From assembly GCA_012031925.1 (NCBI GenBank), contig JAAUSE010000004.1:1-45396 (forward strand): a DNA stretch of 45,396 nt, given 5' to 3'. Source of the DNA: Candidatus Altimarinota bacterium. GTDB taxonomy: Bacteria; Patescibacteriota; JACMRA01. Shown here one piece after another: positions 38,650-45,396 of the stretch (the first letter of the stretch is position 1; every line of letters starts with the position of its first letter). A program made the translations under genes and the position numbers. The notes beneath the pieces were generated by a model. The model did not search any database. It was not told the origin of the DNA and was given only the letters and a program-made list of their open reading frames with translations.

Positions 38650-39177
38650 ATGCCAAAAAAATCTTCTACCAAAAAACCAACCACTAAAACTATTAAAACA
38701 CCCAACAGTGTAATTAACAAAAACCCAAAAAAAAAGCCCAAATTAAAAATAAAAACTACTAAAACACCAGCTAAAAAAACCAACAAATTTTGGTTATGGG
38801 TACTTGCTGCTATAATTCTTTTTGCTATTACAGCTCCTTTAATTTCTAACCAAGTTAACCCAAAAAGTTCAGACAAGAACTCTCAAAAATCTGAAGAAAA
38901 GTACGATTTGGAGATAGTAATGAAAAATTTTGAATTCTCCCAAACTACAATCAATACAAAAAGAGGAGAATCAGTATTTGTGAAAATTACAAACGAACAA
39001 GGAGCTCATAATTTTGCTGTGCCACAACTTGAGATAAACTCAGGAGTCCTAAAAGAAGGTGAATCAATGGTAATTGAAATCCAAATCCCCGAAGATGCAC
39101 CACAAAGCTATGAGTTTGCTAGCACTTTTGACAATAATAATGAGCTTGGAATGGTTGGAACAATTCTGATTGATTAG
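38650..39177 (+). CDS. Membrane-anchored cupredoxin-like protein lacking copper ligands
   Basis: An N-terminal stretch of about 45 residues is mostly Lys/Thr/Pro and precedes one membrane helix (FWLWVLAAIILFAITAPL). The outside domain (residues 85-175) follows the cupredoxin pattern: IVMKNFEFSQTTINTKRGE, then GAHNFAVPQL with the first His, and a C-terminal stretch FASTFDNNNELGMVGTILID. In copper proteins of this type the last stretch reads C-x3-H or similar before G-M-x-G. Here the Cys is Ser or Thr and the second His is Asn, so a type 1 copper site is unlikely. It may act as a binding or structural domain. It lies between topoisomerase IB (divergent) and polA. Confidence 0.75.
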   Translation: MPKKSSTKKPTTKTIKTPNSVINKNPKKKPKLKIKTTKTPAKKTNKFWLWVLAAIILFAITAPLISNQVNPKSSDKNSQKSEEKYDLEIVMKNFEFSQTTINTKRGESVFVKITNEQGAHNFAVPQLEINSGVLKEGESMVIEIQIPEDAPQSYEFASTFDNNNELGMVGTILID

Positions 39178-39248
39178 TTTTTTCAAAAATGATTCACATG
39201 AAAAAGATCCAGATAAGTTATTAGACATGTTCACATTATACAGGATAC

Positions 39249-39342
39249 ACATTAAACCTTTACATTACACGTCCGCGAAACCTGTCAACATAGGTAACTC
39301 TGTTGCCTATTTGATAGGTACAGCAGTGTAATGGTTTAATGT
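39249..39342 (+). ncRNA. Long imperfect hairpin ahead of polA
   Basis: Almost all of these 94 nt pair. The outer stem is ACATTAAACC/GGTTTAATGT (39249-39258 with 39333-39342), then after a bulge ATTACAC/GTGTAAT. Beyond an internal loop come ACCTGTCAA/TTGATAGGT and ATAGGTAAC/GTTGCCTAT around a TCT loop. G-T pairs occur in the inner stems, favouring an RNA rather than a DNA palindrome. TATACA at 39236-39241 could be the -10. It lacks the SRP-RNA GGAA loop. It is either a small RNA or a polA leader structure. Confidence 0.4.
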
Positions 39343-39395
39343 AGTTCGACTATATCTTTGACATTTTTTGACTTTTCAAAAAGTCTACCCAATAG

Positions 39396-41973
39396 ATGTC
39401 TAACAAAAAATCATCCTTGTTGATGGAACCAATCTTGCTTTTCGAATGTACTTTGCTTTATCAAGAGCTGGGTTGACAGCCAAAGATGGTCGGCCGTCTG
39501 GTGCAGTTTATGGATTTGTTAAACTCATTATTGAAACAATCTTTAAGGAAAAACCAGATAATATTATAATTGCCTGGGATCCAAAAGGTGGAACTTTTCG
39601 AGATAAAAAATTTGCTTTTTACAAAGCAACCAGACCTACCGAAATACCTGAAGATCTCCTAGAGCAATTTCCGCAGATTCAAAGAGGAATGGATTCATTA
39701 GGTATACCCCAACTCACAATAAAACTAATTGAAGCAGATGATATAATTGGCACTATTGCAACTCAATTAAAACCTAAAAACTACGATATTAAAATCCTCA
39801 GTGGTGACAAAGATCTTTTTCAATTGGTGGGAGGAAATATTAAGTCTCTTTATCCATCAGCCAGAAAAGGAACTGAAGTTTTGGATTCTACAGGGATCAA
39901 AGCTAAACTTGGAGTTTTACCCGAGCAAGTTGTTGATTACAAAGCACTTGCAGGAGATAGTTCTGACAATATTCCAGGAGTTAAAGGAATTGGAACCAAA
40001 GGTGCAATTAACCTACTAGAAGAATATAGTTCATTAGATGGGGTTTATAAAAACATTAACAAAATAAAATCTATTTCAGTCCAAAAAAAGCTTCAAGAAG
40101 GTTTTCAATCAGCTCAAGACTCAAAGTGGCTAGCAACAATCAAAACCGACGTAGATCTTAATTATGACCTCAATCAACCACTTTATAATCCTAATCTAAA
40201 AGCACTCGAAGAGTTTTTTAATGAGTATAATTTTACAACCATTCGTGAGATTTTTAACAAACTCCAAAAAGAGAATAATTCTCAAATAGTAGACGAATTA
40301 CCACAAGAGGTTCTTAAAACCAGTATAATTCAAGAAGAAGAAATCGAATTTAATAATAAACTCCTCAAAGATTTACCTGATGAGTTAGCATATTACATAT
40401 CTCCAAACATTGATGGAGAAGTTGAAATAGCCTGGAAAACACCAAAAGGATATGCTAAGTCCAACCTAAAGATGAACTCTAACGAATTCAAAACAATATT
40501 ATCCTCTAACAAAATTTTTTATACTCTCGACTATAAAAATGCTGTCAAAAAATTTATTGAGCTTGATTTGGAGTTACCCAAAAAGTGTTATGATATTTTA
40601 TTGGCTTCCAAATTAGAAAATGTTTTATCCAAAGTTGACCTTAACTCACTGATGCTTAATAACAAAATCTCAACCAACACTAGCTCAAGTGTAGCTATTC
40701 TCTCAATTACCAACCAATACGAAAAAAATCTTTCTAAAGGAACCTTAAAAATTTGGAAAAACTTAGAATCACCTTTAAGTCCTGTTGTTGCACGCATGGA
40801 AATAAATGGTATTTATATTGACAAGACCAAACTCAAAACAATTTCCAAAGAACTTCATTTAGAGACAACCAAACTTCAAAAAGCTATTCTCCAAGAATTT
40901 GAAGACAAAGAAATCAATATTAACTCAACCCAACAAATCTCCCAAGCATTAAATGAAAAAGGTTTTGATCTTGGTAAAAAAACAAAAAAGGAATCTATTC
41001 AACCAAAAAAGAAATTCTTGAAAATCTAACTACAACAGATGAAACTGGTTTAATCCAAAAAATTCTCGACTATAGGATTGTAACCAAACTAGCCTCAACC
41101 TTTACTGATGCATTTCTCAAATATATCCAAGATGATGGTCGCATACACGGAGTTTATAATCAAATTGGAGCAAACACAGGAAGGTTTTCTTCCACGGAGC
41201 CTAATCTGCAAAATATCCCAATCAGACACCCCAAATATGGTCCTCTGATACGTTCTTGTATAGCATCAGATGAAGGGAAAAAAATAATTAGTGCAGACTA
41301 TTCACAAATCGAACTAAGAGTTCTAGCTCATATCTCTAAAGATCCAACTCTTATTCAAGCTTTTAAAAAAGATCAAGATATTCATGCTATAACGGCAAGC
41401 GAAATCTATGAAATTCCACTAGAAAAAGTAACAAACCATCAACGTAGTTTAGGTAAAACACTCAACTTTGCCTTAATATATATGCAAGGCCCATTTGCCA
41501 CAGCAAGGCAGCTTGGAATTAGTATGAAAGAAGCCAAGGAGTATATTACCAAGTATTTTGCACAATTCCCTAAAATCAAACCCCTAATTGATAAAACTCT
41601 TGAAAAAGCTAAAAAAGATGGATATGTAGAAACAATTTATGGTAGAAGGATTTATTTCCCTGATATTAATTCCAAAAATTTTATCCTCAAAGCAGCCTCT
41701 CAAAGAGCAGCTTTCAACGCTACACTTCAAGGAACAGGAACAGGCGATATAATCAAACTAGCAATGCTTAGACTAGATGAAAGAATAAATAAAGAATCTC
41801 TTCCAATCAAAATCATAATGCAAATCCATGACGAATTAATATTTGAAGTGGATGAAAAATTTGCCGATAAAGCTGTGAAAATAATTAATGAAGAGATGTC
41901 CCTTGACCAACCATTAGATGTACCACTCAAAGTTGAGGCCACAATTGGAAATAACTGGGCAGAAACAAAATAG
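39396..41973 (+). CDS. polA: DNA polymerase I (two frame breaks)
   Basis: PolA fills repair gaps and removes Okazaki primers. ATG 39396 leads, after one extra A in A6 39405-39410, to IILVDGTNLAFRMYFALS, the expected 5'-nuclease start. This domain has EADDIIGTIA, LSGDKDLFQLV and LAGDSSDNIPGVKGIGTKGA. The middle 3'-5' exonuclease domain lacks recognisable acidic catalytic residues, as in several Gram-positive PolA. A second break at A6 40984-40989 is repaired by one base (KKTKKGIYSTKKEILENL). Polymerase motifs: A DYSQIELRVLAH, B RSLGKTLNFALIYMQG, C IMQIHDELIFEV. Motif B keeps Arg, Lys, Phe and Tyr at four-residue spacing, but the usual N-F-G and Y-G read N-F-A and Y-M. Confidence 0.96.
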
Positions 41974-42078
41974 TCACAATTACTATTAAATAAATAATTT
42001 TCAGTTAATAAATCCAAAATAAAAGATTTTTCTTGATTTGACTAAACATAGTCCTTGTGTGACCATAAAAAGGATTCA

Positions 42079-42165
42079 GGAGGTATCACATAGAGGCCTA
42101 TTGTACACGCTTGGAAAGCGTGCGGGAGTAATCCCACGAGAGTTCGAATCTCTCTACCTCCGCCA
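42079..42165 (+). tRNA. tRNA-Ser (GGA)
   Basis: Acceptor GGAGGTA/TACCTCC, anticodon stem CACGC/GCGTG around TTGGAAA (anticodon GGA), long variable arm (CGGGAGTAATCCCACG), T-arm with GTTCGAATC and encoded CCA at 42163-42165. The long variable arm fits the class II tRNA-Ser. Confidence 0.96.
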
Positions 42166-42503
42166 GAAATTGGACAACAAATTGTCGAATTACTGAAATA
42201 TTAGTTAAATCTATGATTTGAAGTTAAGAAACTTCTATATAATTCTATCGTTGAAAATTTCCTTTACGACATCTAGTGTGTAGATTTACAAAGATTTTAG
42301 TAAAATTTAGAATTTTTCGTTAAGAAATAATGAGTCAGTTTTAAGATCTTGAAAAGCAATATTTCAACACTATTCCCAAACAGACTCGATTTTTCCGGAC
42401 TCCATCAACCTTAAAGTTTTTCCACCATTCAAATATATTGATTCAAAATATTCAATAGAGTTTGAAACATATTCTCTTCGATTCCTACAATAAACTAATT
42501 TAC
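42166..42503. other. Intergenic region after tRNA-Ser
   Basis: No gene, tRNA or convincing hairpin is seen in these 338 AT-rich bases. Confidence 0.5.
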
Positions 42504-42537
42504 AAAAAAAGTGAAGGTTGTTATACCCTCACACTTT
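42504..42537 (-). terminator. Terminator of the 42547 gene
   Basis: Read on the minus strand, AAAGTGTGAGGG pairs imperfectly with the GGTT-adjacent CCTTCACTTT and is followed by seven T. It begins ten bases after the stop codon. Confidence 0.6.
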
Positions 42538-42546
42538 TTGCATACA

Positions 42547-42885
42547 TCATGCAACTATTTTTAATTCTCCTTCTCCTTGCCCAACAACTTCACTCAATCC
42601 AGAAAATAATTTTACATCATCACTTATTCGCTGATTCAAATATTTTTCAAGACTATTCATTTTTTTAAGCAACACATTATCATATCCATGAACAACAAAC
42701 CTTTCAAAAGCAATATTTGAAAAATCACCCCACTCAGTAGCTTTGATCTTGGTCACATTTTGACTATTAACTTCAAGCACCTTTGCTACAACTGGTATAT
42801 TAATATTATCAATTGAAACAATCACAAAATCTCCTTTTTCAAAAACCAAAGGTCTGGAAATCTCTCTATCATTGAGGTGAATCAT
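42547..42885 (-). CDS. Small hypothetical protein with strong ribosome-binding site
   Basis: GGAGGA six bases before ATG 42885 decides the start; an upstream frame start at 42906 is inside it. The 112 residues begin MIHLNDREISRPLVFEKGD and have a beta-rich first half (FVIVSIDNINIPVVAKVLEV) resembling a small SH3-like or OB-like barrel, then a helical part (NVLLKKMNSLEKYLNQRI) and the ending GEGELKIVA. The stop is TGA. The barrel-like start may mean RNA or DNA binding, but no family is recognised. Confidence 0.7.
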   Translation of the reverse strand: MIHLNDREISRPLVFEKGDFVIVSIDNINIPVVAKVLEVNSQNVTKIKATEWGDFSNIAFERFVVHGYDNVLLKKMNSLEKYLNQRISDDVKLFSGLSEVVGQGEGELKIVA

Positions 42886-42978
42886 AATTTTCCTCCAAGT
42901 TAACAAACAGTATATAGATATTCAAAAGTATTTTGTCAATTTTATTGACTACAATTCAATCCTTAGGAAAGAGGTCTT

Positions 42979-43056
42979 ATGAGGAATACAGAAAAGGTAT
43001 TCACCAAGGCTATCTCATCTGCCCCAGGAATAGCCACAGTTCCAACTGTATGTTAA
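42979..43056 (+). CDS. Candidate 25-residue peptide gene
   Basis: AAAGAGGT (42968-42975) lies four bases before ATG. The peptide begins MRNTEKVFTKAISSAPGIAT and ends VPTVC before TAA 43054-43056. A -35-like TTGTCA (42933) and TTCAAT (42955) are 16 bases apart upstream. GGCTAT/ATAGCC (43008-43034) could fold inside the coding sequence. A short charged start, a small-residue core and a C-terminal cysteine resemble precursors of modified or signalling peptides, and a nitroreductase-family gene lies 590 bases downstream. There is no further support, and chance cannot be excluded. Confidence 0.35.
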   Translation: MRNTEKVFTKAISSAPGIATVPTVC

Positions 43057-43138
43057 GAATGTTTTGACTAAATACTTTTTTGTAACCAGTGTCTTGATCT
43101 GTTTGAGCTTTAAACTTGCTTTTTGCAGGTAATTTTTA

Positions 43139-43582
43139 CAAAAAATACCAGCATACTCGAAAATATGCTGGAAAGTTTTAGTTTTACAAGTTTTAGTCTT
43201 ATGAGACTTAGTCCATCAACGATCTTTTGGCGGAGATCTAAGAACAACACTCACTGATTCACATCAAATTTCTTCAATGCTACTCGGGATTAACAGCTAG
43301 TATCCTTTCACCAGATGTCCAGATTCCATATCGCTGTCCCACAACCCCAAACAATATTCCGTTTGGTTTAGACTCTTACCCTCTCTGTACATGCCAGAGA
43401 ATTCATCTCAATAGGAGGCCAATCCTATTGACGTGCTTACCTAGATAGCTTGCATTGATCTGGTACAAACCAACCTAATAGTAAACAACCACAAACCTTT
43501 GGTCTGCGACTTATTCTAAGGTTTATTTCCTCCTGAGGTAATCACTTTCGTTTTCTTACTTAGTAAAACTAGAAAACTTCTA
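43139..43582 (-). ncRNA. Large structured non-coding RNA of unknown class
   Basis: On the minus strand TTGACA (43617-43612) and TTTATT (43594-43589) form a promoter that would start transcription near 43582. Right there AAGTTTT-CT-AGTTTTAC (43579-43563) pairs with GTAAAACTAAAACTT (43187-43173): a 15-bp terminal helix with a two-base bulge. It closes about 400 nt that contain CAATAGGA/TCCTATTG, CCAAAC/GTTTGG, GGGACAGC/GCTGT..TCCC and AGTCT/AGACT stems. A strong terminator follows (CCAGCATA/TATGCTGG then seven T, 43171-43139). GC content is higher than in the flanks and no frame is open. The conserved cores of RNase P RNA, tmRNA and SRP RNA are not found. A local likeness to 23S rRNA domain I exists at 43336-43377. 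Confidence 0.6.
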
Positions 43583-43645
43583 ATTACCAATAAAAAATAA
43601 TATCATATCTTTGTCAAGAATAAAAAATCCAATTACAATAAATAT

Positions 43646-44248
43646 ATGAACCCATCCAGAAAGTCAGATTACTCAATTCAGCCAATAATTCTCAACCGTG
43701 TCTCCAACAGAGCAATGTCAGGCGAAGTTTTGACTCAAGAAGAGCTGATGCCACTTTTTGAAGCTGCGAGGTGGGCTCCATCAAGTAGTAATAATCAACT
43801 AACAAGATTTGTTTATGCTAATCGTGGTAGTGAGTTTTGGGATCCTTTCTTCAATCTATTAGATACTGGAAATCAAACTTGGTGCCAAAAAGCTTCTGCA
43901 CTTATTATTATCCTTTCTAGAAAGATTTCTTATTACAAGAATAGACCTCAACGAACACACTCGTTTGAAGCAGGAGCCGCTTTTGAAAACCTAGCTATTG
44001 AAGGTGTAAGTAAAGGTCTAGTAGTTCATCCAATGGGTGGTTTTGATATTGAAGCTACCAAAAAAATGTTAAATTTAGAAGATATTTGGAATATTGAATG
44101 TATGGTAGCTATAGGTAAACCAGGAAATATCAAAGATTTACCAGAAGAATTTCAAAATAGAGAAACTACCCACTCAGATAGATTACCACTTAGTAGCATA
44201 GTTTTCGAAGGCAAAATTAATACCAAACCCATCTCTTTAATAAATTAA
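43646..44248 (+). CDS. Nitroreductase-family FMN protein
   Basis: The 200 residues match the FMN-dependent nitroreductase fold: an N-terminal R-V-S-N-R-A start, E-A-A-R-W-A-P-S-S-S-N-N-Q with the FMN-phosphate-binding Arg/Ser, the middle ALIIILSRK strand, F-E-A-G-A-A-F-E-N-L-A dimer helix, KGLVVHPMGGFD and AIGKPG near the end. Such enzymes reduce nitro compounds, quinones or flavins with NAD(P)H; some act in peptide modification. The substrate here is unknown. Intact frame. It converges with a MarR regulator, a common pairing in redox-stress responses. Confidence 0.92.
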   Translation: MNPSRKSDYSIQPIILNRVSNRAMSGEVLTQEELMPLFEAARWAPSSSNNQLTRFVYANRGSEFWDPFFNLLDTGNQTWCQKASALIIILSRKISYYKNRPQRTHSFEAGAAFENLAIEGVSKGLVVHPMGGFDIEATKKMLNLEDIWNIECMVAIGKPGNIKDLPEEFQNRETTHSDRLPLSSIVFEGKINTKPISLIN

Positions 44249-44314
44249 AACTTAACACCTAACCCATTAATATTTCACTAATTTCTTAATATTCTCTATT
44301 CTTTTATCTTAGAA

Positions 44315-44749
44315 TTAGCTTATAAACAACTTCAAATTATCCATAAAACTATCAATATCTCTTAATTTTACTTCTAGATAAACCCTATCTTTTAAATCCA
44401 TCAAATTATTAGTCATTTGGATCTTATTGTCGCCAAGTTCGGTTAAAAAGACAAGTTTGGATCTTGTGTCATTTTTATCAGTTTTTCTTCTAACAAATTT
44501 TTTTAGCTCAAGCCTTCTAATTACTTGTGAGATAATATTTTTATCTTCATCCATAATCTCCACAATATCTTTTTGAGAAACATATTTTTTTTGTTTGAGT
44601 AAATAATCTAAATTTATCAATACCAAAAATTGAATATAAGTAAGGTCAAATGAAGACAACAGAGAATCTAACTGGCGGTGCCAGTCTTTTCCTGCTTGCC
44701 AAATCAAATATCCAGGAAAATCTTTTGGATTGTCTAATCTATCAATCAT
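44315..44749 (-). CDS. MarR-family transcriptional regulator
   Basis: The 144 residues have the winged helix-turn-helix of MarR. A dimerisation helix (WQAGKDWHRQLDSLLSSFDL) leads into the T-Y-I-Q-F segment, then the recognition helices (SQKDIVEIMDEDKNIISQVIRRLELK), the wing (FVRRKTDKNDTRSKLVFLTELG, with the family D-x-R-S-K) and a C-terminal helix. MarR dimers bind palindromes and are released by small ligands. Two near-identical palindromes lie upstream of its own start, indicating autoregulation. The convergent nitroreductase gene may be a target but has no matching palindrome at its start. Confidence 0.93.
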   Translation of the reverse strand: MIDRLDNPKDFPGYLIWQAGKDWHRQLDSLLSSFDLTYIQFLVLINLDYLLKQKKYVSQKDIVEIMDEDKNIISQVIRRLELKKFVRRKTDKNDTRSKLVFLTELGDNKIQMTNNLMDLKDRVYLEVKLRDIDSFMDNLKLFIS

Positions 44750-44776
44750 TTAATCTTTAATTAATAGTATAAGCTG

Positions 44777-44948
44777 TGACAGTATAAGTAAATACTATCT
44801 ATAAATAAGATATAAATAAGTCAAAATAATATTTATATCAAAAAATATCTTGCAAAATAATAAAAAAATGTCAAGAATATTCTAATTATATTTAAAATAA
44901 TATAGATAAATATAGTATATACTAAGATAGTATAAGTAAATACTATCT
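44777..44948. promoter_or_regulatory. Two MarR-type operator palindromes
   Basis: AGATAGTAT-AAGTAA-ATACTATCT (44925-44948) is perfect over 9-bp arms. The copy at 44777-44800 has one arm mismatch and the same central six bases. A further palindrome TAGTATATACTA lies at 44913-44924, and a half-site ATAGTAT at 44764-44770. The first copy starts 28 bases upstream of the MarR ATG, overlapping where its promoter should be. Confidence 0.75.
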
Positions 44949-45358
44949 ATTCAAAGCATAAAATAGGAAAAAATAATTGTAAACACGTGTTTTTCAAAAA
45001 CATGAATTTACTCAAAATATAATTATAAAAAAGTTTACCAAGCTTTAAACTAGTACAATAAATAAATAATCAAACCACTAAACCAATCCTCTCCTATGTA
45101 TTTTGTATACACCTTGAGTTGTAACTCATGTATGTTTCCACAGAAATATACTGTACCAATAAAACTACCATTATAACTAGTCACCAAAAAAGATTAAGAT
45201 CATCTCTTAAGTATTTTTATTATTACATTAATCTGCTAATCAAAAATTTAAAAACCAAAGATTCTGTAAATTTAACTATACAAAAAAAGCTACCTTCAAA
45301 ACCCAAATAGCGAAATCCACCAACCACACCAATTCTCTTGATAAAATAGTCACAAAAG
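44949..45358. other. AT-rich region without a recognisable gene
   Basis: Apart from a 60-codon chance frame at 45128-45310 without a ribosome-binding site, nothing supported is seen. GTATTTTGTATAC at 45098-45110 is a small palindrome of unknown meaning. Confidence 0.4.
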
Positions 45359-45396
45359 TACAGGGTATATGTACTATGAACATACAACACCCTGTA
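45359..45396. repeat. Hairpin at the right window edge
   Basis: TACAGGGT (45359-45366) pairs with ACCCTGTA (45389-45396), and inside them TATGT pairs with ACATA. The right arm ends on the last base, so the structure may extend further. It could be a terminator, the end of a mobile element or a protein-binding palindrome. Confidence 0.4.

Noticed and set aside
39249-39342. SRP 4.5S RNA identity for the hairpin
   Set aside because: The conserved GGAA apical loop and the asymmetric loop sequence of SRP RNA are missing.
43139-43582. RNase P RNA or tmRNA identity
   Set aside because: The 5' GAGGAAAGTCC and 3' ACAGAA..GGCTTA cores of RNase P, and the tRNA-like ends and tag frame of tmRNA, could not be found.
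45128-45310. 60-codon plus-strand frame
   Set aside because: No ribosome-binding site, biased AT composition and no recognisable feature; probably chance.

Overview
The window is AT-rich chromosomal DNA from what looks like a Candidate Phyla Radiation (Patescibacteria) bacterium. The 16S rRNA gene departs from consensus at several usually invariant primer sites. The proteome is compact and housekeeping-like (recA, uvrC, polA, a UvrD-type helicase-nuclease, rsmH, tatA/tatC, gpmI, comF, htrA), mixed with many secreted or repeat-rich proteins of unknown function. TAA, TAG and TGA all act as stops (TGA ends the genes at 15753 and 42547), so translation table 11 is used and this is not a UGA-glycine lineage. 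The phylum cannot be fixed by eye.

Layout. 1-0.8 kb: end of a coiled-coil protein and a candidate small RNA. 0.8-6.7 kb: a secreted two-lectin-domain protein with a C-terminal His/Cys domain, followed by two 5'-truncated copies of it; each of the three is followed by a convergent gene for a small multi-pass membrane protein. 6.7-11 kb: a secreted protein, a GT4 glycosyltransferase and two unrecognised genes. 11.5-13 kb: a lone 16S rRNA gene with no 23S behind it. 13.4-16.7 kb: gpmI, comF and a transglycosylase-like secreted protein on the minus strand. 16.7-17 kb: a dense array of DnaA boxes followed by CTA triplets and an AT-rich tract, a candidate oriC next to recA. 18-24 kb: LysM/M23 peptidase, tatA-tatC, a tiny Tat-signal protein and a repeat-rich cell-surface protein. 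24-30 kb: tRNA-Arg, rsmH, MFS transporter, htrA, uvrC. 30-36.6 kb: secreted low-complexity proteins, a helicase-nuclease. 36.6-42 kb: SDR, topoisomerase IB, a cupredoxin-like protein without copper ligands, polA, tRNA-Ser. 42-45.4 kb: small genes, an unidentified structured RNA of about 440 nt, a nitroreductase, and a MarR regulator with palindromic operators.

Three themes link the genes. DNA replication, repair and recombination genes (recA, uvrC, helicase-nuclease, topoisomerase IB, polA) lie to the right of the putative origin and mostly read away from it. An envelope set (M23 peptidase, transglycosylase-like protein, TatAC, HtrA, surface-repeat protein, lectins) suggests investment in cell-surface contact, as expected for an episymbiont. 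At least 18 apparent single-base frameshifts, nearly all in A or T runs and many in essential genes, interrupt otherwise well-conserved proteins. I treat these as probable long-read assembly errors, with polymerase slippage as the biological alternative, and annotate the genes across them.

Most unusual content: the lectin/membrane-protein cassette array, which resembles a polymorphic effector locus with silent tips; the DnaA-box array; the orphan structured RNA at 43.1-43.6 kb; and a pair of elements with shared inverted termini.
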